Source: Virgifigura deserti (GTDB taxonomy: Bacteria; Pseudomonadota; Alphaproteobacteria; Dongiales; Dongiaceae). From it: 64,000 nucleotides of DNA. Location: the NCBI GenBank assembly GCA_003576685.1, contig QOZR01000005.1:277632-341631 (forward strand), written 5' to 3'. Below, in pieces: positions 17,021-25,240 of the stretch; the stretch's first letter is position 1; every line of letters starts with the position of its first letter. The position numbers and the translations under genes were made by a program. The notes under the pieces were generated by a model, which made no database searches, had not been told where the DNA came from, and saw only the letters and a list, made by a program, of their open reading frames with translations.

Positions 17021-17506
17021 ATGCCTTCTTTCGACATCGTCTCCAAGACCGACCTCGCCGAGGTCGACAATGCTCTGAACGGCATGAAACGCGAAATCGA
17101 CACGCGGTTCGACTTCAAGGGCAGCAAATGCTCCGTCGAGCGCAAGGAGGAGACGATCACCATCCTCGCCGACGACGACCTCAAGCTGAAGCAGATGCAC
17201 GAGCTTCTGAAGGGCTATTTCGTCCGGCGCAAGCTCGACCCCGGCGCGCTGGAGTTCAAGGACCCGGAGAAGGCGTCAGGTAATACGGTGCGTCAGCAGG
17301 TGATCGTCAAGCAGGGCATCGATTCGACGCTCGCCAAGCGCATCGTCAAGGAGATCAAGGACCGAAAAATGAAGGTGCAGGCCGCGATTCAGGGCGACGA
17401 GCTGCGCATCAGCGGCAAGAAGCGCGACGACCTGCAGGACGCGATCGCGCTGGTCAAGGACATGAAGATCGAGCAGCCCCTGCAATATGTGAACTTTCGG
17501 GACTGA
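17021..17506 (+). CDS. YajQ family nucleotide/cyclic-di-GMP-binding protein
   Basis: A 161-residue protein of the UPF0234/YajQ family, recognisable over its whole length: 'MPSFDIVSKTDLAEVDNAL' at the start, 'ITILADDDLKLKQM' in the middle and 'QAAIQGDELRISGKKRDDLQ' before the C-terminal 'PLQYVNFRD'. The fold has two RRM-like domains. Some members bind nucleotides or RNA, and the Xanthomonas member binds cyclic di-GMP and works with a transcription factor. The downstream gene starts two bases after its stop, so the two are co-transcribed. It is cytoplasmic. Confidence 0.95.
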   Translation: MPSFDIVSKTDLAEVDNALNGMKREIDTRFDFKGSKCSVERKEETITILADDDLKLKQMHELLKGYFVRRKLDPGALEFKDPEKASGNTVRQQVIVKQGIDSTLAKRIVKEIKDRKMKVQAAIQGDELRISGKKRDDLQDAIALVKDMKIEQPLQYVNFRD

Positions 17507-17508
17507 TC

Positions 17509-17853
17509 ATGCCTCCGAAGAAGAACCCCCTGAACCTGAACCCGCTGCAGCTCAAGACGCTGACCCTGCTGCAGGAGCTGGCGCGGCTCGACGAGCATGC
17601 CGTTCCGGCCGACGAGCCCGGCCATGTGCTGGTCTCGGACCTGCCGCGGCCGCATGGCGACCATTTCCATCTCGGCGCCTCGGTCGTTCTGTCGCGCGAC
17701 GCCAGCGGACTGAACAACGAAGCGGTGTGGCTCGCGCTTCAGCGCAAGGGGCTGATCCAGTCGCAGTTCCCGGTCGCGGCGATCCTGACGCCCGCCGGCC
17801 TCGGCTATGAGACCGGTCTGCGCGACCAGATCCTGCATTCCAGCCACCACTGA
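17509..17853 (+). CDS. conserved small protein of unknown function, downstream of yajQ
   Basis: A 114-residue soluble protein. It opens with 'MPPKKNPLNLNPLQLKTLTL', followed by 'LLQELARLDEHAV' and 'GDHFHLGASVVLSRDASGLN', and has two His-containing stretches ('PHGDHFHLG' and the C-terminal 'HSSHH') that could bind metal. The end of the middle part, 'WLALQRKGLIQSQFPVAAIL', looks like a helix-turn element but is too short to call. It begins two bases after the YajQ stop, so they are translated from one message. I do not recognise a named family. Confidence 0.7.
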   Translation: MPPKKNPLNLNPLQLKTLTLLQELARLDEHAVPADEPGHVLVSDLPRPHGDHFHLGASVVLSRDASGLNNEAVWLALQRKGLIQSQFPVAAILTPAGLGYETGLRDQILHSSHH

Positions 17854-17880
17854 GCGGAACCAGCCGCAAGGAGTGCCGCG

Positions 17881-18873
17881 ATGTTCGCCGAGCCTATGAC
17901 GTTCCCGAGCAGGACCCCCGTCGACATGGCCCCGGTCGCCGAGGCGGTGGTCTTCGATCCGCATCGGCATCTGGCCCTGGAGCGGCCCGTCCGGGCCGTT
18001 CCGCTCGAGGCGTTGGGCTATAGCGAGGAGGACATCGCCGCCTGCCCGAGCCGCGTCGCGATCACCGCGCCCTTCCGCCTGCTGTCCGATGAGGGCGCGT
18101 CCGCGCTGCTGGAGGTCTGCCGGCAACTTCGGCTTCATCGGGTCAGCTGCGAGCGGATCGAGAACATGGTGCGCGGCGGCACATACCGCTCCCGCTTCCT
18201 GCGGGACCTCTGCCTCTGCCCGGAGGTGACGGCGTTCCTGTCGGACGTTTTCGGAGCGCCCCTGGCGCCGCACACGATGCCGTTGCAATTGGGCCACCTG
18301 AACTTCGCGCCGGACGATTTGAGTCGCGCAGTCGACAAGTGGCACCACGACACGGTCGGCATCGACTATGTCATGATGGTCAGCGACCCCGCGACCGTTC
18401 GCGGCGGGGCGTTCCAGTATTTCCTCGGAACGAAGACGGAGGCCGCGGCGCTTGCGGCGGAGGGTCGGACGCCGCCGGAAGATCGCGTGGTCAGCGTTCC
18501 CTTCGCCCGGCCGGGAGAGGTCGTGCTGATGCAGGGGAATATGGTCGTGCATCGCGGCGCCAAGCTCGAGCAGCCGACCGAGCGAATCACCATGGTGAAC
18601 GCCTATGTCCCGCGGGCCATCGGGCTTCCCGACCCGACCCGCTTTCCCGACCTGAGAAAGGTGGACCCGCACCATGTCCTATTTCCGGAATGGGCACGGC
18701 ACAAGGCGTGGCTCGCCCGCGGCAAGCTCGACCGCCTGATCGAGGAACTTCCCTTCACCACCGACCGCGCCTTCATCATCGCCGCGCTGCGCGAGGCGAT
18801 TTCAGACATCGACCACGCCATCACCGATCTGGAAGACGAGACCGACGGCGGGCTGGTCCATTACGGCGGGTAG
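17881..18873 (+). CDS. phytanoyl-CoA dioxygenase (PhyH) family protein
   Basis: A 330-residue Fe(II)/2-oxoglutarate-dependent oxygenase-like protein. The HxD iron motif is H155-H-D157 in 'VDKWHHDTVGIDY', and the distal His with the 2-oxoglutarate Arg should be in 'NMVVHRGAKLEQPTERITMV'. The core double-stranded beta-helix is preceded by about 60 residues that read like a short lead domain. It starts 27 bases after the yajQ-linked gene and may share its transcript. The substrate is unknown; PhyH proteins in bacteria hydroxylate very diverse small molecules. A second, distinct PhyH protein is at 25.7-26.6 kb. Confidence 0.82.
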   Translation: MFAEPMTFPSRTPVDMAPVAEAVVFDPHRHLALERPVRAVPLEALGYSEEDIAACPSRVAITAPFRLLSDEGASALLEVCRQLRLHRVSCERIENMVRGGTYRSRFLRDLCLCPEVTAFLSDVFGAPLAPHTMPLQLGHLNFAPDDLSRAVDKWHHDTVGIDYVMMVSDPATVRGGAFQYFLGTKTEAAALAAEGRTPPEDRVVSVPFARPGEVVLMQGNMVVHRGAKLEQPTERITMVNAYVPRAIGLPDPTRFPDLRKVDPHHVLFPEWARHKAWLARGKLDRLIEELPFTTDRAFIIAALREAISDIDHAITDLEDETDGGLVHYGG

Positions 18874-18912
18874 GTTTCAGGCGGGCGTTCGATGCGCGCC
18901 AGGGCCGCCGCG

Positions 18913-18927
18913 TTAACCATTTCTTGA
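18913..18927 (+). promoter_or_regulatory. possible CtrA box upstream of the glycosyltransferase gene
   Basis: TTAA, seven bases, TTGA (18913-18927) matches the CtrA consensus TTAA-N7-TTAA at seven of eight positions, 46 bases before the GT2 start codon. One such match in a 64-kb window can arise by chance. Confidence 0.2.
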
Positions 18928-18972
18928 CCGAACCCTTACGTAATTCTCCCATCGTCGGGAATGGGAGGATCA

Positions 18973-19893
18973 ATGACAAACGGAGCGGATCCGCGCGTGT
19001 CCGTAGTCATGGCGGCGCACAACACCGAACGGTGGATCGGCGCCGCCATCGACAGCGTTCTCAGGCAGACTTTCGCGGAGTTCGAGTTGCTGATCGTCGA
19101 TGACGGCTCGACCGACAGCACGCCCGAAATCATCGCGCAGTATGACGACTGCCGCATACGCGTCATGCGACCCAGCCGCGTCGGCGTCGTCGAGGCGCGC
19201 AACATGGCGATCCGCGAGGCTCGGGGCGAGTATGTCGCGATCATGGACTCCGACGATCTTTCGATGCCCGATCGCTTCGAAAAGGAAGTGGCGTTCCTCG
19301 ACGCCAGCCCCGATGTTCTTGCCGTCACAGCCGGAATGGCGATCATTCACAGCCAATTGGGGGCGCCGAACGATCTGAGCGGCCTCAAAACCCTCACGCC
19401 GCCGGACGGTCCGGTCGGATGCCTCGATGGCTTCAGCCTGACCTACAAACCGATGTTTCACCCACCGGCCATGTTCCGCCGAACGGCGCTGCTCGAGGTT
19501 GGGCTTTACCGATCGCTCTTCACGCATGCCGAGGATGCCGACCTGTTCCTGCGGCTCGAAGAAATCGGCTCGGTGCGCCGCCTTCCCGAGATTCTGTGCC
19601 TGTATCGGCGGCATTTGGAGAACACGTCCTTTCGCTTTCCTTACGCGCAGATCGAGTCGACTGTCCTGGCGCTGCTACTAGCCCGGCGGCGGCGACGGGG
19701 GCAGCCTGACCGGGCCGGCGCCCGCAAACGCCCGTTTTGGCGACTGTTCCAAATCGGGCTGACGCCGGCCGAAATCGCCCATGCCCTCGTTCTGACCGGC
19801 CTTCGCTGTGTCCGGAAGACGTTCAAGCAGCAGAAACGACACCGTCGGCTCACCCCTATCCTTGCCCCGGCCCCGCCGGTCCGATCGCTTTGA
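18973..19893 (+). CDS. glycosyltransferase family 2
   Basis: A 306-residue GT-A fold transferase. 'VSVVMAAHNTERWIGAAIDS' opens the nucleotide-sugar fold, 'LLIVDDGSTDST' carries the first conserved Asp pair, and 'YVAIMDSDDLSMPDRF' has the DxD metal site. 'HAEDADLFLRLEE' carries the ED acceptor-side motif. The ATG at 18973 is preferred, with GGGAGGA five bases upstream, over the ATG at 18961. No membrane helices are seen, so it works on the cytoplasmic face, adding a sugar to a lipid-linked glycan. It is the first of three neighbouring glycosyltransferase genes, probably for a surface or exopolysaccharide. Confidence 0.88.
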   Translation: MTNGADPRVSVVMAAHNTERWIGAAIDSVLRQTFAEFELLIVDDGSTDSTPEIIAQYDDCRIRVMRPSRVGVVEARNMAIREARGEYVAIMDSDDLSMPDRFEKEVAFLDASPDVLAVTAGMAIIHSQLGAPNDLSGLKTLTPPDGPVGCLDGFSLTYKPMFHPPAMFRRTALLEVGLYRSLFTHAEDADLFLRLEEIGSVRRLPEILCLYRRHLENTSFRFPYAQIESTVLALLLARRRRRGQPDRAGARKRPFWRLFQIGLTPAEIAHALVLTGLRCVRKTFKQQKRHRRLTPILAPAPPVRSL

Positions 19894-20014
19894 TCTCATC
19901 CGTCTGCACCGTTCGGAAGCGATTCGAGATGACGGATCGGCCTTTATTCCAACCTTGCCCAAGGCATCCATTCACGCCTTTCCATTCCCGAAAAGCCTAA
20001 CGAGGAGGGGGAAC

Positions 20015-21235
20015 TTGCATATCGCACTGTTTATCCGATCGCTCGCAGGCGCAGGCGGCGAGCGCTGCATTGCGAATTTGGCAACAGTGCTGGCCGACCG
20101 TGGGCTCCGGGTCGATGTTGTCTTGGGACGGGCAAAGGGGCCGTTCCTGTCCGAACTGCCGCCTGCCGTGCGAGTGGTCGACCTCAAAGCCCGAACAGCG
20201 CTTCAAGCGGTCGGAGCGCTGACCGCGTGCCCGGCGGATGTGGCGGCACTGTCACCCGTGATCATGCGACCGAAATCGCCTTGGGTCCTGGGAAGCATTC
20301 CCGCCCTGGCCCGGTATCTTCGCAGAGAACGCCCAACCGTCATGTTCTCGGCGCTGGATTACAGCAATATCGCCGCCATCTGCGCCACCGCGGCATCGCG
20401 AACCGGGACCCCTTTGGTCATCAGCCAGCATTGTCATTTCACATCCAATGTCCTGCATGCCCGAAAAGGCCGCGTGCGACGGCTGCCGCCGCTGGCTCAA
20501 CGCTTCTATCCACGGGCCGACGGCATCGTGGCTGTTTCCGATGGCGTCGCCGAAGACCTGTCGAAGGTGACCGGCATAGCCCGCGAACGCATCCGCACCG
20601 TCTACAATCCTGTCGTGACAGCGGATCTGCTTGACCGGGCAAAGGAGCAGCCTGAGCACGATTGGTTTCGGCCAGGGGAACCGCCCGTGATCCTTGCCGT
20701 AGGAAGCCTCAAGTCGCATAAGGGGTTCGCGTCACTGCTTCAGGCATTCGAGCGGGTGCGGCGCGCTCGCCCGGCCCGGCTCGTCATCCTGGGAGAGGGG
20801 CCGGAGCGGGGCCGGCTCGAAGCTCTGGCGCGGGAGCTCGGCGTGGACGCCGACGTGCATCTGGCAGGATTCGTCGGCAATCCGTATCAGTACATGGCGC
20901 ATGCCAGGGTCTTCACGCTCGCATCGCTCTACGAGGGCCTGCCGACCGTCATCATCGAGGCGATGGCCTGCGGCTGCCCGGTGGTCAGCACCAACTGCCC
21001 GAGCGGCCCGGCCGAGATCCTGGAGAACGGCAAATACGGCTCGCTGGTGCAGGTGGGCGATCACGAAGCGTTGGCCGGCGCCATCTTGGCGACCCTGGAC
21101 CGGCCTCCCGATCGGGATCGGCTGCGCGACAGGGCGAACCTCTTCACAGGCGACCGAGCGGCCGAGCAGGTGATCGGCTTTCTCGAAACGACGCTCCGTA
21201 CCAGAGTGCGATCCGATCAGGTTGGATCAATGTGA
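20015..21235 (+). CDS. glycosyltransferase family 4 (GT-B fold)
   Basis: A 406-residue retaining glycosyltransferase. The N-terminal 'IALFIRSLAGAGGERC' and the C-terminal nucleotide-sugar half, with 'VILAVGSLKSHKGFASLLQA', 'LVILGEGPERGRLEALA' and the E-x7-E motif in 'EGLPTVIIEAMACGCPVV', are typical of GT4. I choose the TTG at 20015: AGGAGGGGG lies four bases upstream, and the preceding in-frame codons are unlike a family N-terminus. The gene starts 121 bases after the GT2 gene and probably shares its transcript. The sugar and acceptor are unknown. Confidence 0.88.
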   Translation: MHIALFIRSLAGAGGERCIANLATVLADRGLRVDVVLGRAKGPFLSELPPAVRVVDLKARTALQAVGALTACPADVAALSPVIMRPKSPWVLGSIPALARYLRRERPTVMFSALDYSNIAAICATAASRTGTPLVISQHCHFTSNVLHARKGRVRRLPPLAQRFYPRADGIVAVSDGVAEDLSKVTGIARERIRTVYNPVVTADLLDRAKEQPEHDWFRPGEPPVILAVGSLKSHKGFASLLQAFERVRRARPARLVILGEGPERGRLEALARELGVDADVHLAGFVGNPYQYMAHARVFTLASLYEGLPTVIIEAMACGCPVVSTNCPSGPAEILENGKYGSLVQVGDHEALAGAILATLDRPPDRDRLRDRANLFTGDRAAEQVIGFLETTLRTRVRSDQVGSM

Positions 21236-21242
21236 TCGGATC
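21210..21242. repeat. inverted repeat between convergent glycosyltransferase genes
   Basis: GATCCGATCA (21210-21219) and TGATCGGATC (21233-21242) form a perfect 10-bp inverted repeat with a 13-base loop, overlapping the stop codon of the GT4 gene and lying 34 bases from the end of the convergent fucosyltransferase gene. No T-run follows on either side, so it may be a rho-independent-like barrier or an RNA 3' stabiliser rather than a classical terminator. Confidence 0.5.
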
Positions 21243-21275
21243 AGGCTTCAGGGCCGCGCTGCAATAATCGGCCCG

Positions 21276-22229
21276 CTACAATGTGATCCACTCGTCGGGT
21301 ATCAAGTCGACGGTGTTCAGCCGCAGCATGGCATCGCGCCGGAACCAGCGGCGCGGTGCGATCACCGTCTTTGACCGGCCGGGATTGAGCCATGCGCCCC
21401 ACCAGCTGAAGCTGGAATTGGCGACGATGTTGTCGCGACAGGCGGCCATGAGCGTCATGTCTTCCCACGGACGGTCATCGTTGCCCGACACGATGGTCTG
21501 GCGCGGTAGATCGCCAAGCACCTCGTCCACGGCCTCCGGCTCGTCGGAGAAGACGAAGTAGTGCGCCCGCTCTCCGCTCAGGGCATCGAGGAGACGTACG
21601 GCCCGACGGTAATAGTCCGGCGGACAGGTGCCATGCACCTGGTTGGTGTGCGCGCTGGCGACGTAATCCCCTCGGCGCAAATGCAGGGCCACCGGCCAAT
21701 CCGCGGCTTCAATGAGCCGCAGCATTCGGCCGCTGTTCTCCGACAGAGGCCGGCGCGGCTGGAACGCGGCGCGCAGCTCAGCCCCCAGGTCTGCAAAAAA
21801 TGCTTCCGTCTGGAAATAGCCCGCGAGCAGGACTGGTGGACGGCAAGCCGCGATGCCGGGATCGTAATGGTGGCCCGGCTGGCGGTAGACGCGGCCAACC
21901 TGGGCGCGCGGCCGTAGTGCCCGGTCGAGGAGTGGATTGCGCTGTCGCCACTTTCGTTTTGGAAATATGGCGAGTTCCTCAACCGTGGCCATGGGCACGT
22001 CGACTCTCCATGCATCCAGCATATAGGAGCGGTCGGTATCGGAGGGGTTGGCGACAGTAGCGAACCAAGATGGATCGATCTTCAACGGGCAGCCACAGCG
22101 CTTTGCCACGGCAAGCCCGGCCGCGTATTGAAACATCTGATTGCCGAGGCCGCCTTTGAGCCGAACGAAGACGGCATCATCCGCGCGGGCGCAAGCGCTT
22201 ACACTCTTAGCACCAATCGTGGCGTTCAT
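21276..22229 (-). CDS. alpha-1,2-fucosyltransferase-like protein (GT11)
   Basis: A 317-residue protein that transfers fucose from GDP-fucose to a galactose 2-hydroxyl. Three GT11 motifs are clear: 'KGGLGNQMFQYAAGLAVAKR' at about residues 25-44, 'ALHLRRGDYV' (the HxRRxDY site) and 'VANSSFSWWGAWL' near the end. The ATG at 22229 is preferred over a GTG at 22262 because the family starts close to the first motif. It is convergent with the GT4 gene. GDP-fucose synthesis genes (gmd, fcl) are not in the window, so another nucleotide sugar is possible. It probably decorates the same surface glycan. Confidence 0.88.
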   Translation of the reverse strand: MNATIGAKSVSACARADDAVFVRLKGGLGNQMFQYAAGLAVAKRCGCPLKIDPSWFATVANPSDTDRSYMLDAWRVDVPMATVEELAIFPKRKWRQRNPLLDRALRPRAQVGRVYRQPGHHYDPGIAACRPPVLLAGYFQTEAFFADLGAELRAAFQPRRPLSENSGRMLRLIEAADWPVALHLRRGDYVASAHTNQVHGTCPPDYYRRAVRLLDALSGERAHYFVFSDEPEAVDEVLGDLPRQTIVSGNDDRPWEDMTLMAACRDNIVANSSFSWWGAWLNPGRSKTVIAPRRWFRRDAMLRLNTVDLIPDEWITL

Positions 22230-22722
22230 GCAGTGAGTCCGTTGGTCGAACGCACCAGACACCGGCCCGGCAGCCTTGACCCCCTTCGCAACACGTCAAC
22301 CGGATAGCATGTGATCTGCAGCGGATAGAAAGCAGTTACGAACATTAATAGCCTGAGAGCTTCGCGAACGCGGACAAACCTATACCAAGGCAGTTCTAAC
22401 ACAAATCTAATACAAGCCTCGTAAGGGGCCTCAGTCCTCATCCCGGAGTGTGGTCGCCGTCGCTGCTCTGGCTACTCGAGATGGTGGAGACACCGCCCTA
22501 TCCAGAGTCGAACAGCTGAGAGGCGGCCGAGCCGCGCGGTTGTAGATGCAAAGGGCGGAGGCCGTCCCACTCGAGGTGTCAGCCTATGGGAGGTTCTGGA
22601 AATCGCCGCCGCGTCGGTCGGCTGTTCCGGTGGTGGCCTCCAACGGGACGACTCCGATCCGCTGGCTTCAGCGATGGAGCTGGAGCCGAACCGGCCGACC
22701 GGCTAAATCTTTGGCTTCGTCA

Positions 22723-22740
22723 GTACAGTTTCGTACAAGG
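22723..22740. promoter_or_regulatory. motif shared with the histidine kinase upstream region
   Basis: GTACAGTTTCGTACAAGG is identical at 14 of 18 positions to GTACGCTTCCGTACAAAG at 24193-24210. Both lie roughly 100-140 bases before the start codon of a signalling gene (the receiver at 22838 and the kinase at 24335). Both carry GTAC near each end, giving a short inverted repeat. Confidence 0.35.
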
Positions 22741-22785
22741 CGCTACATAAACCCTTCCAAATCGACGAAATTCATTTTCCGTCCG

Positions 22786-22810
22786 GGAACGATCACGCCA
22801 AGCTGGAGTT
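22786..22810 (+). promoter_or_regulatory. EcfG-like general stress promoter of the receiver gene
   Basis: GGAAC (22786-22790), 17 bases, GTT (22808-22810) matches the alphaproteobacterial EcfG consensus (GGAAC, 16-17 bases, CGTT/GTT). It ends 27 bases before the GTG start of the response regulator gene, the expected distance. Confidence 0.45.
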
Positions 22811-22837
22811 TGCTCCTAAACTGGTAAGGGGCGCGCC

Positions 22838-23191
22838 GTGCACGCTCTCATCATCGAAGACGATCTCCTGATCGCCCTCCTTCTGGAAGATCTGTTGCGC
22901 GAGCAAGGGTACGAGAGTTTCGCAGTTGCGGTCACCGAAGACCAAGCGGTCGCGGCTGCCGATCGGGCCTGGCCCGATCTGATCACCGCCGACCTGCATT
23001 TGCGGGCGGGCAGCGGCATCGCCGCGGTCCGGCGGATTTGCAACGGGCGAGCGCCGGCCGTGGTCTACGTCACGGGCAGCCGGCCCGACCTGGACGGTGT
23101 GCCCGGCGCCATCATCGTTGACAAGCCGATCCAAGAGACCACCCTCAGGACCGCTGTCGATCGGGCGCGGGCCGCCGCCCCGCGCCACTGA
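22838..23191 (+). CDS. stand-alone response regulator receiver protein
   Basis: A 117-residue single receiver domain. The acidic pocket is E7-D8-D9 and the phosphorylation site D52 ('LITADLHLRAGSG'), followed by the conserved Thr in 'VVYVTGSRP' and the Lys in 'IIVDKPIQ'. There is no output domain, so it works by protein contact or as a phosphate relay, as in single-domain regulators of the general stress response. The GTG start at 22838 has AAGGGG upstream. An EcfG-like promoter precedes it. Its likely partner is the HisKA_2 kinase 1.1 kb downstream. Confidence 0.85.
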   Translation: MHALIIEDDLLIALLLEDLLREQGYESFAVAVTEDQAVAAADRAWPDLITADLHLRAGSGIAAVRRICNGRAPAVVYVTGSRPDLDGVPGAIIVDKPIQETTLRTAVDRARAAAPRH

Positions 23192-23416
23192 CGCCGTCCA
23201 GACTCGCCGCGCCATCCCGCCTCGAACGGCTCGTCGGCGCTGGCGCCCATGTCATCGTCCTGGCGTTTCGATCTCGATCTGCAACGGGCACGGCGCACCG
23301 CTTGTAACCTGTGCCGCAAGACCTCATCTGGGAGACACCACCCACAACGGCGCAGTCCCGGGCGCAGGTGGTTGAGAGAGGTGATGTGCTCTTGCCCGAG
23401 CTTTTCGGAGGAGCAC

Positions 23417-24118
23417 ATGCCAAGCTCAGACTTCACCCACAATCAGCTTCTCGCCGCTCTGCCGTCCGCGGACCTCGACCGCCTGCGTCCGCACCTCGAG
23501 CGCGTCGACTTGCCGCTCAAGCAGGTTGTCCACGCGCCCGGCGCGCCGATCGAGCATGTCTATTTCCCCGATGCGGGCATGGTCTCGCTGATCACCGCCG
23601 CGGACGAGAACCATGCGGTCGAGGTCGGCACCGTCGGCCGCGAAGGCCTGGTCGGCACGCCGGTTGCCCTGGGCACCGACCGTGCGCCGGTCAAGGCGCT
23701 CGTCCAGATCCCCGGCACGGCGCAGCGGCTCCCGGCCGGGCTGCTGCGCGACGAGATGAACGGGAATGCAGCGCTCCGGGATCTCGTGCTGCGCTATGTC
23801 CAAGCCCTTTTCGTCCAGGTCTCGCAGACCGCGGTGTGCAACCGTCTTCATACCGTCGAGGAGCGCCTGGCGCGCTGGCTGCTGATGGCGCACGATCGCG
23901 CGGAAACGGATCGCCTGCCGCTCACCCAGGAATTCCTCGCCATCATGTTGGGCGTGCGGCGCGCCGGCGTCACGGTGGCGGCGGGCACCCTGCAGAACGC
24001 CGGGCTGATCCGCTACAACTACGGCCGCATCACGGTGCTCGACCGGGCCAGCCTCGAGGCGAGTTCGTGCGCCTGCTATGGTCTCGCCAAAGACGAGTGC
24101 GACCGCCTGCTCGGCTGA
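23417..24118 (+). CDS. Crp/Fnr family transcriptional regulator
   Basis: A 233-residue regulator. The N-terminal cyclic-nucleotide-binding-like barrel includes 'VVHAPGAPIEHVYFPDAGMV', 'VGTVGREGLVGTPVAL' and 'ALVQIPGTAQRL', the pattern of the family in which the effector pocket has diverged from CAP. The C-terminal winged helix is 'LPLTQEFLAIMLGVRRAGVT' and 'AGLIRYNYGRITVLDRASLE'. No Fe-S Cys set is seen at the N-terminus, so it is not an Fnr-type oxygen sensor. The ATG at 23417 has GGAGGAG upstream. It sits between the receiver and kinase genes. Confidence 0.88.
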   Translation: MPSSDFTHNQLLAALPSADLDRLRPHLERVDLPLKQVVHAPGAPIEHVYFPDAGMVSLITAADENHAVEVGTVGREGLVGTPVALGTDRAPVKALVQIPGTAQRLPAGLLRDEMNGNAALRDLVLRYVQALFVQVSQTAVCNRLHTVEERLARWLLMAHDRAETDRLPLTQEFLAIMLGVRRAGVTVAAGTLQNAGLIRYNYGRITVLDRASLEASSCACYGLAKDECDRLLG

Positions 24119-24165
24119 GACGAATCTGGACCAAGGCCACCGCCCCGAATCCGCTTCCCGGATAC

Positions 24166-24210
24166 ACTGTTAAGAACAGTACCATTGGCAATGTACGCTT
24201 CCGTACAAAG
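24166..24210. promoter_or_regulatory. two inverted repeats upstream of the HisKA_2 kinase gene
   Basis: ACTGTT-AAG-AACAGT (24166-24180) and TGTACG-CTTC-CGTACA (24192-24207) are perfect 6-bp inverted repeats, 11 bases apart, in the AT-richer gap between the Crp-like gene and the kinase gene. The second overlaps the motif shared with 22723. Either could be the site of the neighbouring Crp-like regulator. Confidence 0.4.
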
Positions 24211-24334
24211 TAATCGTGCTGAATTCTATTCGATTTGGATATGCGCATCCTTGACAATGCTTCATAATGCGGCCATCTGCGGTTATCCACTCACCCGGAG
24301 TCAGTTTAGCTTCGACAGGTCGGCAGAGAGCCCT

Positions 24335-25093
24335 ATGGAGCGCAAGCGAAATGCGGACCGGCCGAGCGCACAGGTGACGAGCGTGTCTGCCGGGTCAGCC
24401 ATCCGGCAGGTCAATGGCGAACGGCGGCGCACTGATCGCGTTCGTGCACTGGAACGGGAACTGGAAGTCCACAAGATCCTGCTGCGCGAGCTGCAACACC
24501 GGGCCAAGAACAGCCTGCAGCTCATCGCCGGGCTATTAAGCCTACAGCGATCACAGGTGAGCGATCCGACAGCCCGGGCGCAATTGGCCGAGGTCGGGAG
24601 CCATGTCCTCGCATTGGCGAACGTGTACCGGCACCTGGATGGAACGAACATCGACCGCATGGTCGCGTTCGACCATTACCTCCACGATCTCTGTGCCGAT
24701 CTCGAACGCTCGCTCACTGCCATCCACCGGCCGCGGACGATCACGGTCGTGGCCGATCCTGTGACGCTGACGCTTGAGCGGGTTCTGCCGCTGGCGCTGA
24801 TCACCAACGAGCTGATCACGAACGCCTTCAAATATGCCCATCCCGACAGCACGTCCGACGAACAGATCACCGTCATGCTGCGCGCGGCGGCGGGTGGCTC
24901 GGTGACTCTCACGGTCGCCGATGGCGGAATCGGACTCCCCGATCACTTCGATCCCCACAGGAGTGGAAAGCTCGGCATGAAAGTCGTCACCTCGCTCGTG
25001 CAACAGCTCGGCGGCACGCTCTCCTTCGAACGCTTGGCGCCGGGGACCCGATTCAGCGTGACCCTCGGTACCCCCGGCCATTGCGCCGAATGA
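24335..25093 (+). CDS. HisKA_2-type sensor histidine kinase, soluble
   Basis: A 252-residue cytoplasmic kinase. After a basic and coiled-coil lead ('RVRALERELEVHKI') comes the H-box 'LLRELQHRAKNSLQLIAGLL', with the HRxKN signature of the HisKA_2/HWE group common in the alphaproteobacterial general stress response. The ATPase part has 'LALITNELITNAFKYA' (N-box) and 'VADGGIGLP' (G-box). No PAS, GAF or membrane segment is present, so input must come from another protein. I use the ATG at 24335 with AGAGAG upstream; an ATG at 24185 would add 50 residues of low quality. Confidence 0.85.
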   Translation: MERKRNADRPSAQVTSVSAGSAIRQVNGERRRTDRVRALERELEVHKILLRELQHRAKNSLQLIAGLLSLQRSQVSDPTARAQLAEVGSHVLALANVYRHLDGTNIDRMVAFDHYLHDLCADLERSLTAIHRPRTITVVADPVTLTLERVLPLALITNELITNAFKYAHPDSTSDEQITVMLRAAAGGSVTLTVADGGIGLPDHFDPHRSGKLGMKVVTSLVQQLGGTLSFERLAPGTRFSVTLGTPGHCAE

Positions 25094-25240
25094 CGTTCCG
25101 CCGATAGATCCCCCCGGCCGACGAGCGACGGACAGCCGTGCGTGCGGAAGCAAAGAGTGGCGTCAATGGACGCGGCGGGGCAGCTTGATCAAGACTATGG
25201 CAGCGGGGGTCTTGCCCGCTAATTGCGGAGACGGCATTCC

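Larger units (their letters stand above)
22230..22837. other. long intergenic region with regulatory sites but no gene
   Basis: About 600 bases separate the fucosyltransferase gene (minus) from the receiver gene (plus). The part near 22300-22440 is clearly more AT-rich than the surroundings, which fits promoter DNA or recently acquired sequence. No reading frame looks like protein, and no tRNA or sRNA fold is seen. Near the right end are a 18-base motif shared with the kinase promoter and an EcfG-like promoter, listed separately. Confidence 0.5.

Noticed and set aside
22546..22827. 93-codon open frame upstream of the receiver gene
   Set aside because: Composition (Trp, Ser, Arg, Pro) is unlike protein, it has no ribosome site, and it covers the EcfG-like promoter.
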